From: Saccharopolyspora ipomoeae
Lineage (GTDB): Bacteria > Actinomycetota > Actinomycetes > Mycobacteriales > Pseudonocardiaceae
Assembly (NCBI RefSeq): GCF_029952525.1
Contig: NZ_JASAOF010000012.1
Span: forward strand, 1-64,000
Reading direction: 5' to 3'
Length of the DNA: 64,000 bases
Shown here: positions 15,716 through 25,430 of the stretch, piece after piece
How positions within the stretch are numbered: position 1 is the stretch's first letter
How the letters are laid out: each line of letters opens with the position of its first letter
Translations under genes and position numbers: made by a program
The notes under the pieces: model-generated
Database searches by the model: none
What the model was told of the DNA's origin: nothing
The model's input: only the letters and a program-made list of their open reading frames with translations

Positions 15716-17968
15716 ATGTCTCCAGTGGGAATGTGGCTCCGGGACCGCAGCGACGAGCAGCTCGTCGCGCTGCTGCGCGCGCGCCCGGATCTGGCGACGC
15801 CGCCGCCCGCCGACCTGTCCGTGCTGGGCTCCCGGGTCGCGCAGCGATCATCGGTGGCGCGCGCCTGCGAGGAGCTGGACTCCTTCGCGCTGAGCGCGAT
15901 GGAGGCGCTGGTGCTGCTCGACGCCGATCAGCAGCCCGCCTCCCTCGACGCGGTGGCGCAGCTGCTGGGCTCCGACGTCACCGTGCAGCGGGTCCGGCGG
16001 ACCGTGACGGCGTTGCGCGACCTGGCCCTGGTGTGGGGTGACGACGAGGCGCTGGAGATCGCGGGCACGGCGCGCGAGGTGCTGCCGACGTTCCCCGGCG
16101 GCCTGGGCCGACCGGCCGACGACCTGACCGAGGTGACGGCGAAGGCCGCGCTGGCGGACCTGGACGAGGAGGAGCGGCGGCTGGTCGGCGCGCTCGCCGA
16201 CGGCTCCCCCATCGGCCGCACCAAGGACGCCTCCGCGCACGTCCCGCTGGAGAAGGCGGCCAACCCGATCCAGCGGCTGCTGGCCAAGGGCCTGCTGCTG
16301 CGCCGCGACACCGAGACCGTGGAGCTCCCCCGCCAGCTGGCGCTCGCCGTGCGCGGCGACCGCCCGATGGGCCGGGTCGAGCCCGAGGAACCGGCTCCGG
16401 AGCTGACGCAGACCGACCGGGAGCGGGTGGACTCGACCGCGGGCGGCGCCGCGCTGGAGCTGCTGCGGCACGTCGAGGAGCTGCTGCGCGCGTGGGAGGC
16501 CGACCCGCCGGACGTGCTGCGCTCGGGCGGTGTCGGCATCCGCGACGTGCGCCGGACCGCCAAGACCGTCGAGGTCGACGAGCAGCACATGTCGCTGCTG
16601 GTGGAGGTGGCCGTCGCCGCCGGTCTGCTGGACCGCACCGAGGACGCCGAGCCGCGCTGGCTGCCGACGATCTCCTCCGACACCTGGCTGGCCTCCCCCG
16701 TCGAGCAGCGCTGGGCGGCGCTGGCCGCCGCGTGGCTGGACCTGCCCCGGCTGCCGGGGCTGACCGGGGCCCGCGACGAGAAGGACCGGTTGATCGGGCC
16801 GCTGTCGGACGAGCTCAGCCGCCCGCTGGCGCCGAAGGACCGCCGCCGCGTCCTCGACTACCTCGACGAGCTGCCCGGCGGCTGCGGTGCCCGCCCGGAC
16901 GACGTGGCCACCGTGCTGGCCTGGCGCGCGCCCCGGCACGCGGGCCGGCTGCGCGACGACCTGGTGCGCTGGACGCTGTCGGAGGCCACCGCGCTGGGGA
17001 TCGTCGCGCTGGACGCGATGACCACCGCCGGTCGCGCGCTGCTGTTCGACGGCCCGGCCGAGGCCGCGCACCGGCTCGGCGAGGTGCTGCCGGAGCCGCT
17101 GGACCACGTGCTGGTGCAGGCGGACCTGACGATCGTCGCCCCGGGACGCCTGGAACCCGACCTGGCGACCGAGATGAAGCTGGTCGCCGACGTGGAGTCG
17201 GCGGGCAGCGCCACCGTCTACCGGGTGAGCGAGGGCAGCGTCCGCCGCGCCCTGGACGCCGGGCACACCGCCGACGACCTGCACGCGCTGTTCCGGGACC
17301 GGTCCAAGACGCCCATCCCGCAGGGCCTGACGTACTTGATCGACGACGTCGCCCGCCGCCACGGCAAGCTCCGCGCCGGGACCGCGTCGGCCTTCCTGCG
17401 CTGCGACGATCCGGTGGTGCTGGCCGAGGTGCTGGCGACGCCGTCGGCGGAGGAGCTGGAGCTGCGGCGGATCGCGCCGACCGTGCTGATCAGCCCGCTC
17501 CCGCTGGCCGATCTGGTGGACGGGCTGCGGGCGGCCGGGTTCGCGCCGGTCGCGGAAGGACCCGACGGCACCGTGCTGGACCTGCGGGCGAGCGGTCGCC
17601 GCACCCGCGGCAAGACCCGGCAGCGCCCCGCCTACGGGCCGCCGGTGCCCGGCGCCGAGCAGCTGCAGGCGATGGTCACGCAGCTGCGCGCCAACGACAT
17701 CGCGGGGTCGGCCCGCCTGGGCCGGGCCGTGATCCCGGAGCGCGGGCGCCCGAGCGCGGAGGCGACGCTGGCGCTGCTGCGCGACGCCGCGGCCGACGAC
17801 CGCAGCGTGTGGCTGGGTTTCGTGGACACCCACGGGGTGCGCAGCCAGCACGTGGTGCGCCCGGTCAGCGTCGGCGGCGGGATCTTGCAGGGCGTCGACG
17901 CGGCGAACGACGAGCTCGGCAGCTTCCCGCTGCACCGCATCACGTCGGTCGCCCTCGTCGAGGACTGA
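15716..17968 (+). CDS. Helicase-associated protein (Rv0862c-like) with C-terminal WYL-like domain
   Basis: A 750-residue protein of the actinobacterial family next to XPB helicases, annotated as containing a helicase C-terminal (Helicase_C_3) region. No Walker A or DExx box is present, so it is not itself a helicase. The N-terminal half is rich in Leu/Arg winged-helix-like segments. The last ~70 residues (SVWLGFVDTHGVRSQHVVRPVSV...FPLHRITSV) resemble a WYL ligand-sensing domain. The start is ATG 15716; an earlier in-frame GTG exists and the RBS is weak. In M. tuberculosis its homologue adjoins ercc3/XPB; here the XPB gene is 14.5 kb away, separated by an inserted block. A DNA-repair accessory role is inference. 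Confidence 0.8.
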   Translation: MSPVGMWLRDRSDEQLVALLRARPDLATPPPADLSVLGSRVAQRSSVARACEELDSFALSAMEALVLLDADQQPASLDAVAQLLGSDVTVQRVRRTVTALRDLALVWGDDEALEIAGTAREVLPTFPGGLGRPADDLTEVTAKAALADLDEEERRLVGALADGSPIGRTKDASAHVPLEKAANPIQRLLAKGLLLRRDTETVELPRQLALAVRGDRPMGRVEPEEPAPELTQTDRERVDSTAGGAALELLRHVEELLRAWEADPPDVLRSGGVGIRDVRRTAKTVEVDEQHMSLLVEVAVAAGLLDRTEDAEPRWLPTISSDTWLASPVEQRWAALAAAWLDLPRLPGLTGARDEKDRLIGPLSDELSRPLAPKDRRRVLDYLDELPGGCGARPDDVATVLAWRAPRHAGRLRDDLVRWTLSEATALGIVALDAMTTAGRALLFDGPAEAAHRLGEVLPEPLDHVLVQADLTIVAPGRLEPDLATEMKLVADVESAGSATVYRVSEGSVRRALDAGHTADDLHALFRDRSKTPIPQGLTYLIDDVARRHGKLRAGTASAFLRCDDPVVLAEVLATPSAEELELRRIAPTVLISPLPLADLVDGLRAAGFAPVAEGPDGTVLDLRASGRRTRGKTRQRPAYGPPVPGAEQLQAMVTQLRANDIAGSARLGRAVIPERGRPSAEATLALLRDAAADDRSVWLGFVDTHGVRSQHVVRPVSVGGGILQGVDAANDELGSFPLHRITSVALVED

Positions 17969-17993
17969 CGGGGGAGGCCAGGACCGCCCTAGG

Positions 17994-18593
17994 TCAGTGC
18001 TGGGTGGCGAGGCGCTGGCGCATCGCGTGCTCGACCAGCGTGATCAGGGCCTTCTTGGTCGATTCCCGGTCGCGGGCGTCGACGGTGATCATCGGGACGG
18101 TCTCCGCGATGGTCAGGGCCTCGCGGACGTCCTCCATGCGGTGGTGCGTGACCCCGTCGAAGGTGTTGACGGCGACGATGTAGGGCAGACCCCGGTCGTC
18201 GAAGAAGTCGATCGAGGCGAACGCGTCGGCGAGCCGCCGGGTGTCGACCAGGACGACGGCGCCGATCGCGCCGCGCACCAGGTCGTCCCACATGAACCAG
18301 AACCGGTGCCGGCCGGGCGTGCCGAACAGGTAGAGGATCAGGTCCTGGTCGAGCGAAACCCGGCCGAAGTCCATCGCGACGGTCGTGGTGACCTTGCCCG
18401 GCGTGGCCGTGAGGTCGTCGACGCCGACGCTGGCCTCGGTCATGACCGCTTCGGTGGTCAGCGGAACGATCTCCGAGACCGAACCGACGAACGTCGTCTT
18501 CCCGACACCGAAACCACCGGCGACCACGATCTTCGTCGAGGTCTTCTGGTTGCTCGGTTGCTGCGACCGGGGATCAGAGCCTGCGAAGCCCAC
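17994..18593 (-). CDS. cvnD: Conservon GTPase (CvnD type)
   Basis: 199-residue Ras/MglA-like GTP-binding protein. P-loop GGFGVGKTT near residue 30, switch region TVAMDFG, G3-like LFGTPGRHRF, and an NTFD/VNKFD-type G4 (VAVNTFDG). It is the last of four genes (cvnA-B-C-D) with the standard conservon order. In Streptomyces these form a membrane-associated heterocomplex resembling eukaryotic G-protein signalling. GTG 18593 lies inside the end of cvnC (20-bp overlap) with GGAGAGGG upstream; a longer start is possible but lacks support. Confidence 0.9.
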   Translation of the reverse strand: MGFAGSDPRSQQPSNQKTSTKIVVAGGFGVGKTTFVGSVSEIVPLTTEAVMTEASVGVDDLTATPGKVTTTVAMDFGRVSLDQDLILYLFGTPGRHRFWFMWDDLVRGAIGAVVLVDTRRLADAFASIDFFDDRGLPYIVAVNTFDGVTHHRMEDVREALTIAETVPMITVDARDRESTKKALITLVEHAMRQRLATQH

Positions 18594-19446
18594 TGAGCAC
18601 CCTCTCCAAGAACTCCATGGACGGCCGATCACCGACGACCATGCCACTGTCATGAATCAGAACCAGCCCGGTGTCGGCCATGTCGCCGATCAGGACCCGC
18701 ACCACGCCGAGCGGCAGCCGCATGTGCGCGGCGACCTCGGCGACCGAGCGGGCCTCCAGGCACAGCTCGGAGATCGAGCGGTGCTCGGGCCGGGATTGGG
18801 TCGCCTGGTTGCGACCTCGTTCGCTGGTGCTTACCAACGTCTCGATAGCAAGATCATAATCGGTGCGGGTGCGCCCCCGAGTGCGGGCGTACGGCCGAAC
18901 GAGTGAACCGCCGCTGTCCTCGGCTTCCATCTCGTCCATCGCCGGGATCGCCGGCATCGAGCCGGAAATCGACGGCATGGACTGGGAAATCGGTGACATC
19001 GACTGCGAGATGGACGGCATCGACACCGACGGCGGACCGCCGTCCGAGCGGGGACGCGGGGTCGGGGCGCCGCCCTGGGAACCCCACCCGTCCTGAGAAC
19101 CCCACCCGTCCTGGGAGCCCCAGCTGTCCTGCGGCGCCCAGTTGCCCTGGGGTCCGCGGGGGTCCCGGGGCTGGCCGTCTTGGGAAGCCCGGCCGTCTTG
19201 GGAAGCCTGGCCGTCGTAGGAAGCCCGGGCGCTCTGCCCGCCCGAGGAGTCGCCGTACCCGCCCGACCCGAACAGGTCGGCACCCGGTCCCCCGAACAGC
19301 GCGCGGTCGTACCCGCCGATGGCGTCGCCCCCCTGCCCGGAAGGCGCGTCGTCGACGAAGTCGTCCTGCCAGGACTCCGCGCTCAGCCGCTTGTTGTAGA
19401 GGCGGAACAGGTCACCGTCCCAGCTGGGTTCGGAACCGGCGTTCAT
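18574..19446 (-). CDS. cvnC: Conservon DUF742 protein (CvnC type)
   Basis: 290 residues. The C-terminal ~110 residues are DUF742, a winged-helix-like domain (SISELCLEARSVAEVAAHMRLPLGVVRVLIGD). The first ~180 residues are low-complexity: Gly/Ser/Asp-rich with QDGWGS and SQDGQA repeats and a run of Met-Ser-Pro-Ile-Ser segments, much longer than in typical DUF742 proteins of 120-150 residues. This tail is probably disordered and repeat-driven. It overlaps cvnD and lies 32 bp after cvnB. Confidence 0.9.
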   Translation of the reverse strand: MNAGSEPSWDGDLFRLYNKRLSAESWQDDFVDDAPSGQGGDAIGGYDRALFGGPGADLFGSGGYGDSSGGQSARASYDGQASQDGRASQDGQPRDPRGPQGNWAPQDSWGSQDGWGSQDGWGSQGGAPTPRPRSDGGPPSVSMPSISQSMSPISQSMPSISGSMPAIPAMDEMEAEDSGGSLVRPYARTRGRTRTDYDLAIETLVSTSERGRNQATQSRPEHRSISELCLEARSVAEVAAHMRLPLGVVRVLIGDMADTGLVLIHDSGMVVGDRPSMEFLERVLSGLRRL

Positions 19447-19478
19447 GGTCAGCTCCCCTCAGCTCTCCCCAGCCGGAA

Positions 19479-19910
19479 TCACCGGCGACCCATGCCCTGC
19501 AGCTGCGCGCGCAGTTCGGGCGTGAGCTGACGACCGACCCGCTCCACGAGCAGGGTCATCTCGTAGGCGACCAGGCCGATGTCGGCGTTGGGCGCTGCCA
19601 GCACGGCCAGGCATGACCCGTCGCTGATCGACATCAGGAACAGGTAGCCCTGCTCCATCTCGACGACGGTCTGGGTCACCTCGCCTGCTTCGAAGCAGCG
19701 CGCGGCGCCTTGGGTGAGGCTGACCAGACCGGACGCGACGGCGGAGAGCTGCTCGGCGCGGTCACGCGGCAAGCCCTGGGAACCCGCCAGCAGCAGACCA
19801 TCCGCGGACACGACCACCGAGTGCGCGACGCCGGGCACCCGGCGCACGAAGTCGGTGATCAGCCAACTGAAGCTGTTGCTGCTCATCGGTTGCTGCACGG
19901 ACCCGTTCAC
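19479..19910 (-). CDS. cvnB: Conservon roadblock/LC7 protein (CvnB type)
   Basis: 143-residue roadblock/LC7-domain protein (FSWLITDFVRRVPGVAHSVVVSADGLLLAGS is the diagnostic start). Such proteins are MglB-like partners or GAPs of small GTPases and would act with CvnD. Its ATG overlaps the cvnA stop (ATGA), indicating coupled translation. The C-terminus ends in a short basic helix. Confidence 0.93.
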   Translation of the reverse strand: MNGSVQQPMSSNSFSWLITDFVRRVPGVAHSVVVSADGLLLAGSQGLPRDRAEQLSAVASGLVSLTQGAARCFEAGEVTQTVVEMEQGYLFLMSISDGSCLAVLAAPNADIGLVAYEMTLLVERVGRQLTPELRAQLQGMGRR

Positions 19911-22900
19911 TCCTGCTCCTCGGGACGGCTCGGATTCGAGCGGGGAAGTTCGGTGGAAACCGGTTCGGACTTGGCGTGCCTGCCCTTGTGGACGCCCTGC
20001 TGGAAGTTCGCCATGCGTCCGCGAACGGCGTCAGCCGAACGCGGGGCGGCGGGCTTGCGGCGAGGGGTCTGCGGGGTGCGGGGCGCTGCCGAGCCGGGCA
20101 CGAGGTTGGTCTTGGGCACCCGCTTGGGAAGTCCGGCCGCGGTCGTCTCCTGAACCTCGGGGGTCTGCAGGAGGGCCTCGGCGGCTTTCCAACCGACATC
20201 CGCTTGTCCCCAGCCCGGGTCGGGCGTGGTGGTGCGCGGAACTTCGTCGACCACCGGCTCCGACGCGGGGCTCGACGGGGTCGAGGGCGCGGCGGCAGCC
20301 GGGTCGGCGGGCTTGGGGTCGGCAGCGGCGGTCGAGTCCTCCACATCGGACTCGCGGAACCACTGCGAGAGCACGGCTTCGTAGATCGGCAGGCGTTGGG
20401 TAGGCGCATCGTCCATGTCCCAGGACTCCCTCGGCTCGTCGTCGGCGTAAGCCGTCGACCCGCCGTCGAAGCCCGGGGTGTCCGGACCGGAAGTGCCTCG
20501 CACGGATGCGTTCTCGGACTCCCAGGACTCCGACGCCGGCTCCGGCCGGCTTTCGTTCCCTGGGGCGCCCTCGTGACCGCCGCCGAAGGCCGCGCCGATT
20601 CCACCGCCGTTCAGGCCGCTTCCGCTCAGGGAGCCGCCGTTGAGCGAGCCGCTGTCGTGCTCGCTCCCGTTCAGGCCACCACCGCTGAAGCCGTTGCGGT
20701 CCTCATCGGAGCCGAAGGGCTGCGACGGGGCGAAGTTCTTGGTCTTCTCCGCCTCGAACGGGCTGTGGAACAGGTCGGTCGACGAGGTCTCCGACGGTGC
20801 ACCGCACTGCCCGTCGAAGCCCGGGTCGATGTCCGGCCAGGCTTCCGCCCCGACACCGTCGTCGTGGGGCGCCCGGTCGTCATCCTCCCATCGGGGGACG
20901 CTCGTTGCGCCGAACGAATCGCCGGTGGACGTCGTGATGGAGTACTGCGGCGGCTCGGCGCCGAAGTCGTCGTCCTGGTCCTGGAACTCGTGGCCGTTGA
21001 CGTCGTGGCCGTTGAAGCCCTGGCCGTTGAACGAGGCGATGCCCGGCATGGAGGTGTCGGAGTCGCGAGCCGCCTGGTTCATCGAGGTGAACGAGGTCGG
21101 CGGCTCGGAACCGCTCAGGCTGGGCAGCTCGGCCCGGGTGGTCGGCGCGTCCAGGCCCGGCTGCTGGCCGTTGGTGGCGGCGCGACCGCCGAACGCGGCG
21201 GCCAGACCGAGCTGGGTGCCGGTCTCGCCGGGCCCGCGCTCCTCCGGCTGCGGGGTGCGCGGCATGTCGGGCATCGGCACCGGGCCGTCCGGGGTGAGCT
21301 GGACGACGAGGTCGCCGGACAGGCGCACGGTCGCGGTGACGCCGCCCTCCAGGCCCTCGTTGTTGCCGAGCTCGACCTCGATGTTGTGCCTGCGGGCCAG
21401 CTGACCGACCACGAACAGACCCATCCGGCGGGAGACCGCGACGTCGATCTCCGGCGGCCGCACGAGCCGCTCGTTGATCTCGTCGATCTCGCCGGCGTCG
21501 ATGCCCACGCCGCGGTCGCGGATCTCGATGACCAGCTGCTGGCGGCGGTAGGCGGTCCGGACGGTGACCTCGGTGTCCGGGTTGGAGAACACCGTGGCGT
21601 TCTCCAGCAGCTCGGCGACCAGGTGCACGAAGTCGTTGACCACACGGCCCTGCAGGGCCAGTTCGGGGGCGTCGACCACGGCGACCCGGGCGTACTGCTC
21701 GACCTCGGAGACGGCGGCGCCGAGGACCTCGGTGAGCGGGACCGGGCGCATGGTGCGCCGGGTGAGGTCGGTGCCGCCGAGGATCAGCAGGTTCTCGTTG
21801 TTCCGCCGCATGCGGGTGGCCAGGTGGTCCAGCTCGAAGAGGCTGGACAGCTGGTCCGGGTCCTGCTCGTCCTGCTCCAGGCGGTCGATGAGCGCCAGCT
21901 GGCGCTGCACCAGGGTCTGCGACCGGCGGGCGAGGTTGACGAACAGGTCGTTGACGTTGTTGCGCAGCATGGCCTGCTCGACGGCCAGTCGCAGCGCCTG
22001 CTGGTGCACCGCGTCGAAGGTGCGGGCGACCTGCCCGATCTCCTCGTCGGTGTAGACCGGCACGGTCGGGACCGTGGTCTGGTGCGAGGCGCCCGGGTTC
22101 TCGGTGACCCGGTTGATCGCGTCCGGCAGGCTCTTCTGCGCGATCTCCAGCGCGTTGTAGCGCAGCGTGCGCAGCGGCCGCAGCATCGAGCGGGCGATGA
22201 AGGTCGCGACGCCGAACGCGACGATCAGCAGCAGCGCCACCAGGGCGGAGTCGCGGATCAGCGTCCAGGTGGCCGAGTCGGCCAGCGCGGTGGCGTCGGA
22301 GTGCAGGTCTTCGAGGACGTCGGACTCGACCTCGCGGACGAGGTCGGTGCGCTGCCCGGACTCCTGCCCCCAGTCGGCCGGGGAGACGCCGAGGTTCTGG
22401 TTCTGCTGATCGTTGTCGTAGGCGATCAGCGAGCTCTGCTCCATCTGCTCGGTGCGGTCGATCGCCGCACCGGCGACGCGCTCGGCGAACAGGGCGCGCT
22501 GCTCCTGGGTGGCCGCGGACTCGAACTCGCTGTAGGCGGCCTCGTAGCGGGCGTTGGCGGCGCGCATCTCGTCGGGCTGACCGGTCAGGAACTCATCGCG
22601 CAGCGCGGCGCTGAGCAGGATGGAGCGCTGCCGCGCGAGCTGCTCCTTGGCCTGGCCGAGGGAGTCGGCGGCGCGAGCGGTCTGCGCGGTGTCGGTGTTG
22701 GCCGCGGAGTTGGCGACCTGGTTGTTGATGGTCAGCAGCGTGTCGATCACCGAGTTGTAGGCGATCATCGTCTGCGGGCTGGTGAAGCCGCTGTTGACGG
22801 TGCCGCGCAGCGCTCCGAGGCTGCCGAGCCGGTGCTCGGCGCTCTGGAAGGCGAAGCGGACCTCGGGGGTGAAGCCCTCGAGCTGCGAGTCGAACGCCAT

Positions 22901-23257
22901 CACCTGCTGGACAGCGGTGTCGACCCGCTTGCCCTGGTTGGCGTAGTCGGTGCCCGCGCTGCCGCCGTTGGCGGTGGTGAGCACGATCGCGAAGTCCCGC
23001 TCGCGCTGCAGCTCGTGGGTGAGGTTGGAGGTCTGCTGCGCCAACTCGACCTGGTCGACGATGGTCTGCATCTGCGACTGGCTGCTGAGGCCGTCGTAGA
23101 TGCGCACGCCACCGACGCCGAGCGCGGCCAGGGTCGGCACGAGCAGGACGGCGGCCATCTTGTACCGGAGGCGCCAGTTGCGCAGCCACCACTTCTTGGT
23201 CCGGGCGGCAGCCGGATCGGCTGCACCGGCTGAGGTCGCGGGGTCGTTGTTGAGCAT
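19907..23257 (-). CDS. cvnA: Conservon sensor histidine-kinase-like protein (CvnA type)
   Basis: About 1116 residues. A cytoplasmic N-tail is followed by a membrane helix (about 33-53), an extracellular nitrate/nitrite-sensor-like helical domain (to about 345), a second membrane helix, HAMP-like linker and a HATPase domain (about 540-660) with LAELLENATVFS (N box) and DRGVGI (G1). A canonical phospho-acceptor His motif is not obvious, as in other conservon kinases. The last ~430 residues are low-complexity, with many Gly-Asn-Gly repeats (FNGQGFNGHDVNGHEF). Start ATG 23257 is preferred for AGGAAACAGGG upstream; starts 27 bp and 141 bp earlier are in frame. Confidence 0.9.
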   Translation of the reverse strand: MLNNDPATSAGAADPAAARTKKWWLRNWRLRYKMAAVLLVPTLAALGVGGVRIYDGLSSQSQMQTIVDQVELAQQTSNLTHELQRERDFAIVLTTANGGSAGTDYANQGKRVDTAVQQVMAFDSQLEGFTPEVRFAFQSAEHRLGSLGALRGTVNSGFTSPQTMIAYNSVIDTLLTINNQVANSAANTDTAQTARAADSLGQAKEQLARQRSILLSAALRDEFLTGQPDEMRAANARYEAAYSEFESAATQEQRALFAERVAGAAIDRTEQMEQSSLIAYDNDQQNQNLGVSPADWGQESGQRTDLVREVESDVLEDLHSDATALADSATWTLIRDSALVALLLIVAFGVATFIARSMLRPLRTLRYNALEIAQKSLPDAINRVTENPGASHQTTVPTVPVYTDEEIGQVARTFDAVHQQALRLAVEQAMLRNNVNDLFVNLARRSQTLVQRQLALIDRLEQDEQDPDQLSSLFELDHLATRMRRNNENLLILGGTDLTRRTMRPVPLTEVLGAAVSEVEQYARVAVVDAPELALQGRVVNDFVHLVAELLENATVFSNPDTEVTVRTAYRRQQLVIEIRDRGVGIDAGEIDEINERLVRPPEIDVAVSRRMGLFVVGQLARRHNIEVELGNNEGLEGGVTATVRLSGDLVVQLTPDGPVPMPDMPRTPQPEERGPGETGTQLGLAAAFGGRAATNGQQPGLDAPTTRAELPSLSGSEPPTSFTSMNQAARDSDTSMPGIASFNGQGFNGHDVNGHEFQDQDDDFGAEPPQYSITTSTGDSFGATSVPRWEDDDRAPHDDGVGAEAWPDIDPGFDGQCGAPSETSSTDLFHSPFEAEKTKNFAPSQPFGSDEDRNGFSGGGLNGSEHDSGSLNGGSLSGSGLNGGGIGAAFGGGHEGAPGNESRPEPASESWESENASVRGTSGPDTPGFDGGSTAYADDEPRESWDMDDAPTQRLPIYEAVLSQWFRESDVEDSTAAADPKPADPAAAAPSTPSSPASEPVVDEVPRTTTPDPGWGQADVGWKAAEALLQTPEVQETTAAGLPKRVPKTNLVPGSAAPRTPQTPRRKPAAPRSADAVRGRMANFQQGVHKGRHAKSEPVSTELPRSNPSRPEEQE

Positions 23258-23854
23258 CCCTGTTTCCTGCGCTGCGGCGGACATGTGCGGAACCGCCACG
23301 GCTAGCTGCCCTCTCTGGCCGTGACGGTGGAGATCATCGTGCTGGGAATGTGCCCGCGAACCGACGCTGCCGCATCGGGTACCCACGAGCGGGTCCACGT
23401 CACCTCGGCGATCGAGTTTCCGCAGACCCCGACTCTGTCAGCCGGGCTTGCCATCACACTCCCTGGTCACAACGTGCATTCCCCCGAAGCAGAGGCCGGT
23501 CACCTCGACGGGCGAGACTATACTTAACCCGGCGTCACAAGTCAGGCCCCCAATACGGGTGTCCATCACTCTTAAGAGTGCCGTGGATAACAGCTGGGCC
23601 AAACGTGTGACCCATAGTTAGTTACGCCTGGTTGTAACCCGATAGTTCAAACCTTTACAGTCCTTTTTGCGCCCCACCCGTCACGGCAGTCGGGTTCGCG
23701 CCCGGCCCGCACCGGCGCGCTCCGTCGAACGCCGTGGCCAAGTCCACAGTGCACAGACGCACCTGCGGGACCCTGATCGGGGTTGTCCGCGCCCGACTGG
23801 CGGGGAGTTCTCGCCGGTGGCGCGCCATGTCGTGCGTTTCGCAAGGAGGACTCG
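23258..23854. other. Divergent intergenic region, no gene seen
   Basis: About 600 bp between the conservon and the first ABC binding-protein gene. AT-richer than its surroundings near 23510-23660, so probably holds promoters for both directions. No domain-bearing frame with an RBS was found, and no clear operator. Confidence 0.5.
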
Positions 23855-24868
23855 ATGACCCTGGCCAGTCGCGCTATGTCGCGGAGAGGTCTGCTCAAAC
23901 TAGCCGGTGGCACCGCCACCGCGGGCGCGCTGATGGGCGCCAGCGGCTGCGGCCTGCTCGGCGGCTCGGAATCGGCGGGCGGCGGCGACGGCCAGATCGA
24001 GAAGCCGAACCTCAAGGTCGGCGCCATGCCGGTCACCGACCTCGCCCCGCTGCACCTGGCCGTGCGCAACGGCATCTTCCAGCAGGAGGGCCTCAACGTC
24101 GAGATCGTCACGACCTCGGACGGCAGCGCGGCGCTGACCAGCACCATCGGCGGCGACTACGACATCACCTACGCCAGCTACGTGCCCTTCTTCGCCGCTC
24201 AGGCGCGGGGCGTGGCCGACCTCAAGATCGTGGCCGACTGCGGTGCGGGCGCTCCGAACACGACCACGATCATGACCTCGCCGAACTCCCGGGTGCGCAC
24301 GCCGCAGGACCTGGCGGGCAAGACGATCGCCATCTCCGGCCCGCGCACCATCTCGGAACTGCTGGTCAAGGCCACCATGCGGGCCTACGGCGTGGACTTC
24401 TCGAAGTCCGAGTTCACCGCGATCCCGTTCATCAACATGCCGGCCGCGCTGCAGCAGGGCCGGGTGGACGCCGCGATCCTGACCGAGCCGTTCCTGACCC
24501 AGGCCGCGCGCAGCAGCGGAGCCGTCCCGGTGGCCGACACCAACACCGGCCCGCTGGAGGACCTGCCGCTGACCGGCTACGGCGCGACCGCCAAGTTCGT
24601 GCAGGACAACCCCAAGACGGTGGCCGCCTTCCAGCGCGCGATGGACCGGGCCGTGGCCGAGTCGCAGGACCGCTCCAAGATCGAGCCGCTGCTGCCGGAG
24701 TTCGCCAAGATCGACAAGGACACGGCCGCGATCATCTCGCTGCTGAAGTTCAACTCGCGCGCCGACGCCACGCGCCTGCAGCGGGTTCCGCGCCTGATGA
24801 AGGACTTCGGCTTCCTGGACAAGGACATCGACGTCGCCAAGATGATCGTGCCGCCGGCCCAGGCCTGA
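23855..24868 (+). CDS. ABC importer substrate-binding lipoprotein 1 (NMT1/SsuA type)
   Basis: 337-residue binding protein of the NMT1/THI5-SsuA-NrtA superfamily. The N-terminus has a twin-arginine motif (SRRGLLKLAGG) and a lipobox ending ASGC, so it may be a Tat-exported lipoprotein. The mature domain begins LKVGAMPVTDLAPLHLAV. The substrate class (sulfonates, nitrate, pyrimidine precursors, aromatic acids) cannot be fixed by eye. ATG 23855 has AAGGAGG upstream. A strong terminator follows at 24902, so it is a separate unit from the downstream paralogue and transporter genes. Confidence 0.9.
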   Translation: MTLASRAMSRRGLLKLAGGTATAGALMGASGCGLLGGSESAGGGDGQIEKPNLKVGAMPVTDLAPLHLAVRNGIFQQEGLNVEIVTTSDGSAALTSTIGGDYDITYASYVPFFAAQARGVADLKIVADCGAGAPNTTTIMTSPNSRVRTPQDLAGKTIAISGPRTISELLVKATMRAYGVDFSKSEFTAIPFINMPAALQQGRVDAAILTEPFLTQAARSSGAVPVADTNTGPLEDLPLTGYGATAKFVQDNPKTVAAFQRAMDRAVAESQDRSKIEPLLPEFAKIDKDTAAIISLLKFNSRADATRLQRVPRLMKDFGFLDKDIDVAKMIVPPAQA

Positions 24869-24901
24869 CCTGCCGCGCGGGCTGATCTCAGACGCAGGGC
24901 T

Positions 24902-24942
24902 GAACGCCGGGCCTCCTTCGGGATGAGCCCGGCGTTCGTCTT
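24902..24942 (+). terminator. Terminator after binding-protein gene 1
   Basis: GAACGCCGGGC (24902-24912) pairs with GCCCGGCGTTC (24927-24937), then GTCTTCCTC. It starts 34 bp after the stop codon. Confidence 0.8.
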
Positions 24943-25430
24943 CCTCAGTCGAAAATCCGGTCCGGACCGGGTTCCGGGTTCTGAAGTTGTCCGGAACTCG
25001 CCACGAACTCCCGCCGAGCCGCAGACGTTTCGTCCGCTTCGAGACGCCTGCGGCTTTCGTCTTGCAACATCCGTGTATTTCCCGTTTTTGAACACAACCT
25101 CACCCGTTCGCGATGTGGAGGACACCCTTCGTGTTCTTTGCTCTCGCGAACGAGTGATGAGAGACACACCTTCGACTACTCGTCACAACGAGGCAATTAC
25201 GTCTTGTTGTTCCCCCCTGGTCAGGTCTCTAGAGTTCTGCACGCACCGATGCAGCCGGTGACCTGGAGAACGCGGGACGTGCCCGAAACGGGGGACGCCC
25301 TCGTCCCGCGAGCGCCGCCACCCGCAGCGCACGCGCACCCGCCTCCCGGCCGCAGCGGCCTCGGTCCACGCAAGTCGCTCCAGCCGCCAGGCCCGCCCCG
25401 GGCCACACCCCGCCACGCCAGGAGGAAACG
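24943..25430 (+). promoter_or_regulatory. Upstream region of the second ABC operon with inverted repeat
   Basis: A gene-free stretch of about 490 bp. CACCCGTTCGCGA (25101-25113) and TCGCGAACGAGTG (25144-25156) form a 13-bp inverted repeat with one mismatch, 30 bp apart, in an AT-richer zone. This is a candidate operator for the binding protein-permease-ATPase operon; no regulator is identified. Confidence 0.4.

Noticed and set aside
23580..23595. DnaA box (GTGGATAAC) and replication origin
   Set aside because: A single box-like match without clustering, dnaA, dnaN or gyrB nearby.
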